64,000 nt of DNA from Buxus sempervirens. Lineage: Eukaryota > Streptophyta > Magnoliopsida > Buxales > Buxaceae. The stretch spans positions 37,863,829 to 37,927,828 of the forward strand of contig OX387187.1 in NCBI GenBank assembly GCA_947561395.2, given 5' to 3'. This document shows positions 46,524-57,832 of this stretch, piece by piece. The notes beneath the pieces were generated by a model that saw only the letters and a program-made list of their open reading frames with translations, had not been told where the DNA came from and made no database searches. A program made the translations under genes and the position numbers. Each line of letters opens with the position of its first letter. The first letter of the stretch is position 1.

Positions 46524-49500
46524 ATTTGAAGCAAGCTGGCCCCCCTTTGGTCCCCACTCTCTCCCTCTGTCTTCTACTTGTCCGAAAACCTGCCCACATC
46601 CTGTCTCTCTCAATACCCAACCTCAAATCCCCAAAATACCCTTACTTTGTTCAAACCTTGCCTAAACCTTCTCCTTCCACCTATTTGACAAAAGAACCCG
46701 TCAAATCCCTTTCAAATTCAATCTGTGAAATCAAACGGGACGCGGAAGCGCTGCCGAAATTGTTAGGAAACCATAAAACACAATCAATCTACAAGAAGGC
46801 CACATTGTAAGTATTTCTGTAATTTTTGCAAATAAAGTATAATTACTTTTAACATCTCTTTGTATTTTTATTTATCCTAATGCTTCTAACCTGTTTGTTG
46901 CTTGTTTAAGGCCATGAGAGGCTAAAATTAAGGTGATTATTTCATTAAAAGGGAAGAGGCTATCCATGAATTAACATGGATACTTTAAACTAACTCATTT
47001 CGCTATAATGTTTTTTTTTTTATAACTATCCCACCCCTGTAATTTCCCCTTTTCCCTCCTGGAAAATGACTGTGATTGACCAAACAAAAAAGGAGAAGTG
47101 AGCTCATGACTACAAAGAACATGAAAAGAGAAGAAATGACTTTACAAGCCAAAAGAGGCAAATGCAGCATCTCAAAGGAGTTGGAAGCCTGACGGAGGTT
47201 TTTGAAAGCCCCAGAAAATCAAACAAAGTGATCCAGATTGAAATCGGCGCAAACAAGTGAAACTGAGCAGAAACCGCATACACAGAGTGGTTTGGACAGA
47301 ACCGCAGTACATCTGCGGTTCTGGCCAAACCGCACAGAGAATGCGGTCAGATTGGAAAAGTGACTTAAAAACTAATGTATTTGATCCGGTTGAACCCAAT
47401 TTGACCCAAACCGGCCTGAACCAGTCTCTTAAATAATTTGGGCTATCTTAAGCTCATTTTTGGACTATAGGCCCAAATGGGCCCACTAAGACCACCCTGG
47501 GCCCACTTGTGGGGCCCATCTTAGACCGGCCCAAACCCGGCCTGTTTTCAATAAAACGGGCTCAAGGCCACTGGACTTTGGCTAGTGGGCCCATTCCAAG
47601 CCCACTAAGCCCAAACTAAAATTGTAAATAAATAAAACTTAATAAAATAACCAAATGGGTTACCCAATAACCCAACTGGGCCCAAGGCCCAACCTTGGCA
47701 ACCCACAGGTCTTCTAATGGGACCCGGGTCCGACCCACTTCATCTAAATAAATAAGAAAGATAAAATCAAAATAAAAGGGACCCACACCTTCAGAGGGCC
47801 CCGCCAGACCTAATGAGGCAGCATGCTAGTCTAGGAAGGGTGAGATTGACTCAAAAACCAGGGAGACCCGAGGGATCCGTCAGACCGACGGGGCGGACCG
47901 GGGTGTCTTTAGGACTTCCCCGAACCGTAACCGAGGACTTAGCTAGATCTCTAATAAGCCGCAGACCAGACTTAGACCTGGTTAGGGCAAAACCGTGTCT
48001 GCCTGCACTCTTAGGCAGTGACGACTCCGAATGTCCCGTGCCACGCACGAAAAGTGCGCCCGGTGTGCGATCTAGGCCAGGTTTAGGTGCGCACACCATA
48101 CAGAGATAATGTGTTAACCGGGTCTGAATATGTCCATAATGTGGTGTATGGGAATCCAGAAAGATGTCCTGATATGTTTATGATGAAATCACATGTATTT
48201 CTTTATTTATGCACTGCACTAAAAGAGAGAGGTTTCCTTCGTGATACACGGTATACATCTGTGGAAGAGCAAGTTGCAATATTTTTATTGACGTTAGCAC
48301 ATAATTCTTCAAATTGAAAGATTGCAGATCGATTTCAACATTCAGGAGAGACTATTTCTCATTTTTTTGGTAAGGTTTTGAAGGCAATGGTTCGGTTTGG
48401 GAAGGGAAAGAAATTATAGTTCCGCCTTCTTTTACACAACCTCCTCTCGAAATTCGACACAATCCCAAATATTACCCATGGTTTAAGGTAAGTTCGATTA
48501 TCTTTTTGCATCATTATTTTATTGTAATTTTTTTTAATAATTATAAATAAAAAGCATATTTTTTTTATAGGATTGTATTGGAGCAATTGATGGGACTCAT
48601 ATTAGTGCCAGTGTACCATTTGATAAACAAATACCATATAAGGGACGGAAGGCGACGATAACCCAAAATGTTATGTGTGTTTGTTCTTTTGATATGCGCT
48701 TTACTTTTGTTTTAGCTGGGTGGGAAAGAACAACACATGATGCACAGGTTTTTCTTGATGCAGTTACTAAGCCTGAATATACGTTTCCTCATCCACCAGA
48801 AGGTAAGTGAAGTTATTAAATTTAGTTTTTATTGTTAAAAAGAAACAAATAAATGATTTAATTTAGTTTTTATTGTTAAAAAAACAAATAAATGATTTCT
48901 GATAAATTTTTTATTCATTTATTAGGTGAGTATTATGTGGTCGACTCCGATTATTGTAACATGCAAGGTTATTTGACATCATTTCCAGGAGAGCGATATC
49001 ACCATCAAGAGTATAGAGGAAATAATCGTCAACCATCAAGAGCAAGAGAGTTATTTAATCAAAGGCATTCATCTTTGCATAATGTCATAGAACTTTGTTT
49101 TGGAGTTTTGAAAAAACATTTTCCTATATTAAAGATGATGCCTCCATACTCATTTAAGAAGCAACGTATTGTTATTGCTTGTTGTGCATTACATAACTTT
49201 ATCAAAATACAAGCACATGAAGATAATTTATTCACAGAATTTGAAGATGAGGAAATGGTGGTCGAAGATGAGCTAGCAGGTTCAAGTTTAGAACAACCCA
49301 TAGAGATTGATGTGACAGCTAGATCTCGACGAGAGATGTTAGAATTAAGAGACTCAATTGCACGTAGACTAGCTAGTGCATATGGATTAGCACAATGGTG
49401 ATATTAGTTACTTGTTTAGCCATTTGAATGTAATTAAATGACTATTTTATAAATCTTTTATAATATTGGACTTATATTTTTTGGTATATATCTAAGTACA

Positions 49501-49706
49501 ATACATAAATTGTTTACAATACTTTTATGGAAGCAAAAAACAATTTCAATGTTACTGCAATTACCAAACTGGCTTTTTTGCTTCTTAGCAGCAAAGCAAA
49601 AGTTTACCAAACAGTTTTGCTTCAAAACAAGATCTTTCGAAAAGCATAAAATTGCTTTTTTGCTTTCTTGCTTTTAAAAGCAAAAGCGTTACCAAATGGA
49701 GGCTTA

Positions 49707-50439
49707 ATATATTATATATCTATTAAATTTGTGTTTACTTAATTTATCTGATTTTTGTCGACATTTAATATATATAATATAAAAATCAGTGTTTTATATA
49801 TATTAAATTTGTAATATAAAAATAATAAACACTGATTAAAATCCATAATAAGTCAAATATTCACATGATTAAATTGTGAATAAGTCAAATATTATTTTTA
49901 TATATTAAATTGTGAATAAGTCAGATATTCACATATATTATTTTTATATATTAAATTGTGAATAAGTCAGATATTCACATATATTATTTTTATTTATTAA
50001 ATTGTGAATAAGTCAAATATTCACATGATTTTTATATATATTAAATTTGTAAGTAAACCTCATTGGTTTACTTAATTTTGAAATCTGAGTAGTTTGTTGT
50101 TATGAGGGTAAAATTTTGGTGTTCTAATCTTGGTGTGGGAAAATATTTTCTTTCCATCATTTTCTATTGAAAATATCAGACCCTTTTGAGGCATGTTTGG
50201 GCAATGAGTGAAGGAAGCTATGACTGATATATAACTTATATAGATGTGTTAATTTTCTTGACTAGGTGATTTCATAATTTTTCATCATGTAAAATGTTTT
50301 CTATTTAATCTATCTCTCATATTACCTTTTAACTCTTGGGACTCATATTTTGAATATTGAATTTGAACCCAACTTCTACCCTACAATTCACATGGCTGAC
50401 ATTCAATTTGGCAACAACCTTTTGGGTGGGTTCGAAATC
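49707..50439. repeat. AT-rich region with minisatellite
   Basis: At about 49850-50048 a unit of roughly 47 bp (TTAAATTGTGAATAAGTCAGATATTCACAT core split over the unit) repeats three to four times. No gene was seen in this stretch. Confidence 0.75.
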
Positions 50440-51640
50440 AGATTGGACGACTCGACGAGTCGAGTCAGCTTTCACCCAGTAGAAGACAAGACCCAAGGTC
50501 ACCTTATTGGTGCTAAAAGCCACCATTAGGTTTTACCTTTTAAACCCTCGTACCAAGCTTACAAGCTTATCAGAGTTACATCCTGCGAGAAGAATTGAAA
50601 TCTTTTTTGTAAAATGTTCCTGCATCGTTTTCTTTTGTGGCTGTGAGATGCTCCTTTTAGAATATCGAAATCAATGTTTTTCCACTGTTGTAAATGTTTC
50701 ATGTGAGGCCACTAAAAAAAGCATTAACCTTGAAATGCTCCACATTGCAGCATCTTACACCCATAGCATCAAGCATTGTAGGAATACATTGCAAAAGATT
50801 TCATCCTGGATAAGACCATATCCTAATGAGATGAAAAGATTAGGGGTGTACCTCGCTGGGTTTTATTTCGTTTTGAAGTGAACCCAAAAACAAATTGAAT
50901 TATAAAAAATTTAAATTAAAAAATCAAACCAAGACAAAATGTTAAATCAATAATAAAATTTGAAAATTTTTGGTTGGTTTTGTTTCTAATTTAGGTAAAG
51001 TTATATAGTTTCTACAAATAGTTGCCAAGATTCAAAACCTTGTTTGTAAATTGGTTGTTTGGTAGGGTTTATGGATTCTGATTTAGATTTTGAAAAACTA
51101 GATTCTCAATATTTATTCTTAGAATCGAAAATCTTGTTTGAATGCTTTGGATTTTAGCTTCTTTGTTTAGATGGGCCCAACCACTATGAATAGCCCCTTA
51201 CAAGTTACGACTTGGGTTTTATTCTTTTAGTTGTCAAAATCTTTAGAAACATATAAAAATTGGATTGTGGTTTTTAGCTAGATTTTAACATATAATTTTA
51301 AAATCCAATTTTCAAAAACCCTATTGAAGGGCTTATTGGACCTTGGATTCTGGATTCTACAAGAATCCAAAAACCACAAACCCTTACTAGCAGGATGCAC
51401 ATGCAGTACTACATGCGTGTAAGAAGGGAGAGAAGGAGAACGTGGGTGAGGATAGTTTTAAAACCGATTGCAAGTTTTGACCATTGTACCCTTAATTAAT
51501 AAGCCTTCTCAATAGGTGTGCAAGAGCTATTTTGAAAAAACTGCACATTTTGTTTGGCATGCTTTCCAAGGGGCCCATTCCCATCATATATAGTATAGGA
51601 TAGATGACCATATATGGTTTCAATGAACGCGCTTCTTCTT
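50440..51640. repeat. Dispersed repeat R, copy 3 (partial, diverged)
   Basis: Matches 16400-17508 and 33440-34630 from TTTCACCCAGTAGAA to CAATGAACGCGCTTC, with more differences than between copies 1 and 2. It lies upstream of eIF4G module C, in the same place that R holds relative to the A and B units. Confidence 0.8.
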
Positions 51641-51673
51641 ATTTATTTATTTTTTTTTGGGCGAGCAGTAGGT

Positions 51674-52714
51674 TAGGGGTGTTTATCGGGTCGTGCCGAC
51701 TCGAGCACTTCAGTGGGCCGACACGGCACGGCCCACCCCTTGAGCCGTGCCCATATATACAGGCACGTGGCCCGTTGGGCACACGGCCTGTTAGCCTCGT
51801 GGCCCACTAGGCCGTGACACGTTCGACACGCTAGCGGCACGGCTTGTGATTGACGTGGGCCGGCGTGCGTGGCCCGCCAAGAGCTAGCCCCTTTAAACCC
51901 TCAAAAAGTGATTCTTTGTCCCTTTTTTGACTGTTTTATCCCCCAACAACCATATAACAGCCATATTAAGGGGCTATGCTTGTCATTGACTATAAATAAC
52001 AATTTCCACCCTTCCAACTACCAAATAACAGTCATAGTGGGGGTAGAGATGGTAAAAACCCACTTTTGGTCTTCCAGATTAGTCTAAGTTTTATTATATT
52101 TTTTGTAATCAAAATTTAGGAAATTTACTTTCTATCTTTTTTGCTTGTGAACTGCAAATGAAAGATAAATGAATGGGCGCCAACCTAGTTGGGATGTGCT
52201 CATACTATAGTAATACAGTATTATTTGGGCAAGTGATTATGTATTATTTGCAAAGTTATACTTGTACTTGTAATAATTAATTTATTTATATTTTTTTGAG
52301 CAAAATCTATCCCAATATGTGTAAGACAATTTTGTGAATAATAAACATATTTTTCAGAATTTTTTACTATTTTTTCTAATTTTCCTTGGTTTAAAAAAAA
52401 ATCAATTTGCAAAGTTATACTTGTATTTGTAATAATTAATTTTTTGAGCAAAATCTATCCCAATATGTGTAACACAATTTTGTGAATAATAAACATATTT
52501 TTCAGAATCTTTTGTGATTTTTTGCTATTTTTTCTAATTTTCCTTGGATTTTTAAAAAAAATTAATTTTTATACCCAGGCCCGGCGGCGGCCCGCCACTT
52601 GTGGCGTGGCGTGCCATGCCTGGGGTTTTACAGAAAACGGGCCCAGCGTGCCGCGGCCCACCAAGCCCTCGGCCCGAGCTAAATGGGCCTGGGCCAGCCT
52701 GTTTAGCAACCCTA
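51674..52714. mobile_element. Non-autonomous hAT element in R copy 3
   Basis: TAGGGGTGTTTATCGGG at the left and, inverted, TAGGGTTGCTAAACAGG at the right; subterminal GGCACGGCCC/GGCCCG blocks. R sequence resumes at 52735 (TTTGTCATCTCGTCACTTTC), confirming an insertion. The flanks CAGTAGGT/CGGTGGGG may be a decayed 8-bp duplication. Inside, a segment of about 110 bp is duplicated (about 52250-52370 and 52407-52530). No transposase. Confidence 0.7.
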
Positions 52715-52734
52715 CGGTGGGGTCCAGTTGCTTC

Positions 52735-53970
52735 ACCTTTTGTCATCTCGTCACTTTCAAGTGAGTGCTTGTCAACGTCACAAAGCTGCTTTGCCGCCTT
52801 TTCCGTGAAAAAGCCCTTTTGGAGGAGACTCTGGGGTCTTGGCTCGAGGAACGCACACAAATTATTTGCTGACTACATACATTTCAAGTTCGAAATGTAG
52901 GAATCGACGAAGCAAGCATATTATAACTACGCCTACGTGGCGTGCAATCTCAAGGCCTTGTTTTTTTGTTGGTAATGATCTCACGGCCTTGTTTATTTCC
53001 TTGTAGTTAAGTTGCCACATATCACATGGGGATCCTTTCTTTGGACACTTGGCTTTTGTCTTGAAACAGAACTTACTTTATTGCTTTTGCTTCTCTCTTT
53101 TCTCGCTGGCTTCAACTTTCAACAAGTAAGAAAAATGAACAAAACAGGTTCAATAAAAGAAAAAGGAATTAAGAGATGTAAAATGAACAAGGGGCTGTCT
53201 GGAGAAATATTGGAAAATAAATGAGAGTATTAAATATGGTACATTTATGAATAGGGTAAAGATAATGACTATAAACAAATACTAACAGCCATCTTTATTA
53301 AGTGATAATAAAAGTTCAAAAAAATTTTTTTTAAAAGATTCATAGATGCAAAAGCTTTGTGTGGTGTTATTAAATTCTAACTTGATTATCATTTATGAAC
53401 CAAAAAATTTAGTTTTCTTTCTAATCTTTTTTTTTAGTGTACCTCTAGTATGATAATTCTTGATATTGCATTGACTCATGTAAGATAATTCAGAGAATAT
53501 GTACACCCTGTATGAATGATTTTTACCACATTCCCTTCATAATGTTGTTTTTAGCACTACAATTTGTCTTGGTTCATTGGCCATAATACGCTATTAAGAA
53601 AACTATATCTCCCATTTTTCCACCTAAGTCTTCTTTTGGACATCGAGAAACTACATTGTAAGAATCCATTACTTCTTGCGACACAGTTTCTTTCACTTTC
53701 AAACCTACAAATATTATTTTCATCTTGCATTTTCTCAGATGTTGGGTCCTATAGCATCTTCTTTACTATTCCAGGTGTCCAAATAGCAGAAAATCACATT
53801 CACCATGTTTGTTGATTTACTTGGGTTAATAAAGCTGTTAAAAGGTCGAAAAATCGGTAATCTTATATGTAGCAGCACAAGGCAAAAGAAAAGAAAATAT
53901 GAGATATTAAACAAGAAAACCCATAAACTTGCTCTTACTACCTAGAAAAAAAAAACCTATCAACTCTCTT
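52735..53970. other. Short end of R, then intergenic DNA
   Basis: 52735-52790 still matches units A/B (CACTTTCAAG.GAGTGCTTGTCAACGT, CAAAGCTGCTTTG). After that I see no homology to other parts of the window and no gene. Confidence 0.5.
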
Positions 53971-54371
53971 TATAATAAGGGGAAATTATGGGAAAGGCAT
54001 ATACTTCAAACTTTGAAGTACGTAGGTCTCCTTTTGGTGAAAATTTATAAAAAAAGGCCTTACACGAATAATATGTGGGCACCAATTTTCAAATTATACA
54101 AGGATACATGCACAATCATAGTAAGGTACAAGCACAATCATACGAGGATACAAGCATGATCATAGTAGAATAAAAGTATATTCAAATGTAATATCATAAA
54201 AACAAGGGAGGGTAGATATGAAAATTTGTGCTCACGTGCTGTTTATGTGAAGCCATTTTCATAATATTTCACCAAAAGGATGCCCGCAGACTTCTAAGTT
54301 CGAAATATAGGCTTTAAAGGAGAAGTCTCCTCAAAGAGAGGCCTTTATCCTAATTTTCCCTTATAATAATC
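53971..54371. mobile_element. Foldback MITE with long imperfect TIRs
   Basis: The left arm (from TATAATAAGGGGAAATTATGG to CTCCTTTTGGTGAAAATTTAT, about 53971-54050) matches the inverse of about 54250-54371 (TATAAGGGAAAATTA…TCCTTTTGGTGAAATATTAT). The middle has a 23-bp unit (ACAAGCACAATCATA type) repeated about three times at 54098-54166. Confidence 0.7.
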
Positions 54372-55039
54372 CCTAAAAACACATTAATTGCACAAACCAA
54401 ACCCTAATTGTACCTTTTTTTTTTTTTTAATGTATTTTTGTTTTGTGAAATGTTAACTACAGTTCTCATTGTTTTAATTTTAAAATAAGGAAACCTCGTA
54501 CGTGAGGAAATGGAGTTGCCTTAGATCTTCAAAATATAAAAATATAAAGCAACCCAAAAGGACATCTCTTCGCCGCATAAAAAGTGAAATAAAGGAAAAA
54601 AGAAAAAAAAGAAAAAGAGACGACGAACACAAGTCGGTAATACTTTTGACCGTTACTTGAAGGTTGGGTTTGTTATAAAAAACCACAAGTCTCACTCTTT
54701 TCTCTCGCGTTTGCTTGCTCTGTATATCTGTCGTCATGATTCCCGCCATTATCCTCTGTACGTTTTGTTGAATTGAAAACCGTAATTTGTAATATATATT
54801 TGTTCTCTCACTGTCGTTTCTTCAGGTAAATTGGCGAAATCCCTGAATAATGGGGTTGGTGGATGCTAAATTGTGTGTTGTTACGTGGGTTTGGGTTGTA
54901 ATGCTAATTTTCTAGGGTTTCTGGGGTCATTTTTGTGTTTTGTAATTTGGTTTTGCTTGTGATGATGGATCTGTTTGTTTTCTTAATCTGTTTTTTTTTT
55001 GGAAGAGAATAAGCGAGAGGGGAACGAGGGTTCGGATTT
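54372..55039 (+). promoter_or_regulatory. eIF4G module C promoter and leader
   Basis: Upstream of the eIF4G start codon. 54561-54640 (GACATCTCTTCGCCGCATAA, then A/G-rich) recurs near the 3' ends of module C (57751-57812) and module B1 (about 37605-37645). It contains an apparent leader intron donor near 54824 (TTCAG GTAAATTGG). No firm TATA box. Confidence 0.5.
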
Positions 55040-57832
55040 ATGTCCCTTAGTCAATCAATGTCTGACAAGAGCAAGTCGCAGTACAAAAAACCTGGTCGAT
55101 CCGGAAGCTCCGGTCAGCAGAAGAGATTCGCAGGCGGCGCAGGGAAGGGCGGTGGCGGGACCGCCCCTCCACAATCTCCTTCGATCAATACACCCTCGTC
55201 GTTGTCGACGAGCCGAAGGTACTATTTAATTTTTCCTTTTTCTGATCATGATCCAGTTTCCGTTTTTTGCGTGGTGATTTAGAGAGAAGTTTATTGAAAA
55301 CTTAGGGTTCGTTATGTGAATGTTGTTTTGGATATTTCAGCTTTAAGAAGTCTAATGGACAAGGAGGGCACTCTAAGGTGAGCAATACCAGTGCAAATTT
55401 GGAGCCGAAAACTGCTACTGCTCCCCGAAACGTACAGAATGGTGTCCATTTTCAGTCCTCGTTACAAGGTCCAGAGAAAAAATTTGTATTTTATTATGTA
55501 TATTTTATCTTTTAGGCAGTATGTAACTTTATTAGTAATTTTTGGATTATGATTGAACTATATATGTAGAGAATTATGTGCTTGGAGTGTTGGTTTTAAT
55601 GGATTCTGTTGAATTGGTACAATGTTTTGTTACTGATGTTTTTCCATATTTGGTTTCTACACAGGATCATCCGATGCACCAGTCTCTGGTGTTGCGGTCA
55701 AGCCGACCGATCCATCCACTCATAGAACGACCCAGCTGTTCCAAGGGCTCCATCTTCTCAGTCTTCCAGCGGAGCTTTGGCTACAACACCCCCAAATCCT
55801 GCAAAAGGTATAACCTCGATGCATCTGGTGTGTTACCTAGTCATGACATGGGAAATCTCTCGCTCTTTTTATTTGTTGATGGGCTGATAATTAACATCAC
55901 TCAGTTTGGTGCGCATGGATGATGGGAATTACAGAATTGTGGTTCTTTTCTAGTTGCATGATTTAAATTTGTGTCACAGTATAAAAGTTTTGCTCACAAT
56001 TTTTTTTGGTCAAGCTTGCAATAGGCTTGGATTTTCATTAATTCTATTATACTGAATTTTTATGCTGATTCTGTCTTTCAATGCCATTATCTCCCATCTC
56101 AATCCCAGCCCATTCCATCGTTTGGTACTCATCAGATCAACTATTACTCTCCTGTACAGCCAAGCACTTATAATTCCCCTTCCATATACCATCAAAATCC
56201 AACATCTCTCCCTTTAACAAGTACCCAGGTGACATCTGATCCTCCAGCATCAAGGTTTAACTATCAAGCTGGCCAGGGTCCGCAGTCTGCACTGTTTGTG
56301 AATCCATCTTCTGTTAACTCTTTGCCTGTTACTAAGATTGGTCCTCCAATGCGTGGGAATTTTGAGATATCAAACTCAGAACATCTTCATGATTCACGTA
56401 CAGTCACATCTGCTCCTGTTTCCATACAGGTGACAATGAAACCAGCTTCTGGATCTTATGGAGAAAAGATTGGGTCCTCTTCAGTGTCGATTAGTGCACC
56501 TGTTGTTAGTAAGGATGAGTCAGCTAAGGTATTAAGGGCAGCTAGGGAAGCTAGCTCAATTCCTTCGCAAAAGGACCCTGAATTTCTGACAGAAAGCTCT
56601 ATGCGACAGTCAAGAGCTCTTCCTGAAGCATCTGCTTTCAACCAATCACATGTTATTTCCAAACACTCTGCTTCTGCGTCTGTTGCTGTTTCAGTGGAGA
56701 GAATGTCCTCTATTTCTTTTGCGTCTACTCCTGAGGATACTGCATCTCTTTTGTCCAATAATGAAGGCAGAAGAAGGGAAACTGTTAGAAGGTCAGACTC
56801 TTTTAAAGATCATCAGAAAAAGTTGTGCAAGAAGGATCGACGACAATCCCAATTGTTGCATCAGGTAGCATGTTCGGGTTTTATATAAGTTTCTACCTTT
56901 TAGTACGTAATTTTTGGCTCTAATAACTTGTGGAAATGGGCTTCCTGCAGATTGATGCTTCTGATTCTACCAGTAGTCCAAAGTCTTCTTCATTAATAAC
57001 ATCCACAGATGATGTCAAATCTGTTGATACAATACCGATTCCTCCGCAGATGATGATTGAACCATCTTCCACTATTTTGAGCTTGCCTTCTCTGGGTTTG
57101 GAAGAAGGTTACAGCTCTTCACAACATGGAGCCGATGAAAGTTTAAATGGTAGAACAATTTTGGCTCCATCAGAAACTTCTGAATGTTTGTTGGGAACTA
57201 TCAGAAAGCAATTAGCTGATGCTACTGATGCTTCTGAAGCATTGACTGATAGTGTTGAACTTGATATTCGAAAGAAATATTCCAGAGATTTCCTCCTGAC
57301 ATTTTCAGAGCAGTCTACCAATCTTCCTGTGGAACTTGAAATTACATCTGATATTGCGGAGACCCTGATGGGCTCTAAAATCATTAGTCCTAATCCTGTT
57401 GATCGTGAAATATGTACGAGTTCTCGAAGAGTTATAGATAGACCGACTGGGGTATCTAGGCCTGAGCGCGGTGGGAGTGTTATAATGGAGGATGACAAAT
57501 GGAGTAAATCACCTGGTCCTTTTCCATATTTTAAGGACCCACGTCTTGAGATTGGCCATGGAGGTAATGTCATAGGTTTTCGACCAGGACAAGGAGTCTA
57601 CCATGGTGTTTTGAGGAATCCTCGTGGTCAGACTGCTGGTCAGTATGGTGGAGGGATTCTATCTGCTCCAATACAGTCCATGGCATCGCCGGGAGGGCAA
57701 AGAGGTGATCCTCGTGGTCAGACTCATGTGGAATTTCAAATTCTCGAAATGACATCTCTTCACCGCATAAAAAGTGGAAAAAAGAAAAAGAGACGTCGAA
57801 CTCAAGTCGATAGTACATACATAGTACAATAG
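55040..57832 (+). pseudogene. eIF4G 5' half (module C), internally deleted and frameshifted
   Basis: The only copy with the true eIF4G N-terminus. Exon 1 is 55040-55218 (MSLSQSMSDKSKSQYKK…), exon 2 55341-55468 (SFKKSNGQGGHSKVS), exon 3 55665-55807 (SSDAPVSGVAVKPTDPSTH… ending PPNPAK). Exon 3 has lost one G (CAGCT for CAGGCT, near 55735), which shifts the frame. The next exons are deleted: intron sequence joins SQSQPIPSFGTHQ at about 56091 without an acceptor. Exon 4 (to 56864, GRRRETVRRSDSFKDHQ) and exon 5 (56951-57832) join in phase 0. After SVELDIR it jumps to KKYSRDFLLTF, so another mid-region block is lost. It ends in a tail made from a copy of its own 5' leader. MIF4G is absent. Confidence 0.85.

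Larger units (their letters stand above)
45673..48095 (+). mobile_element. Solo LTR 2 (2423 bp)
   Basis: TGTTAGCACCTG…GGTGCGCACA with CCATA duplicated at 45668-45672 and 48096-48100. No gag-pol. The 3' part has the CGACTCC and GGGACCC runs seen in Tat/Ogre-type LTRs (inference). A TATA box sits at 46488-46496. It is inserted in exon 1 of the Harbinger transposase. A truncated inverted relative lies at 31486-32581. Confidence 0.85.
45563..49401 (+). pseudogene. PIF/Harbinger DDE transposase, interrupted by solo LTR
   Basis: Starts MDTDRDSDEEEFLRNEM and is cut after …KIPY at 45672. It resumes at 48101 (RDNVLTGSEYVHNVVYG) once the LTR and one CCATA are removed. Exon 1 then has a TGA at 48315 where the family has Arg (CGA to TGA, a CpG change) and a frameshift near 48405. 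Exon 2 (48571-48801) has the first catalytic Asp in AIDGTHISA. Exon 3 from 48925 has the second Asp in VDSDYCNMQGYL and the Glu in NVIELCFGVLKKHF, then CCALHNFI and the C-terminal tail to 49401. All three DDE residues survive, but the gene cannot make a full protein. Confidence 0.85.
41346..49706 (+). mobile_element. PIF/Harbinger transposon, split by two solo LTRs
   Basis: Contains both Harbinger genes in order: Myb/SANT ORF1 (41665-45338) and DDE transposase ORF2 (45563-49401). The right end near 49706 reads, inverted, GCCTCCATTTGGTAACGC, typical of PIF/Harbinger. The left end (TTAGGCCATTGGCAATG near 41344) is less sure. Two LTRs inserted later at 42210 and 45673, each with a perfect 5-bp duplication. 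Without them the element is about 3.3 kb. A left fragment of the same insertion exists in unit A. Confidence 0.7.

Noticed and set aside
47813..48109. 98-residue frame and its opposite-strand 82-residue shadow
   Set aside because: Lies inside solo LTR 2; GC-rich LTR sequence commonly leaves both strands open.
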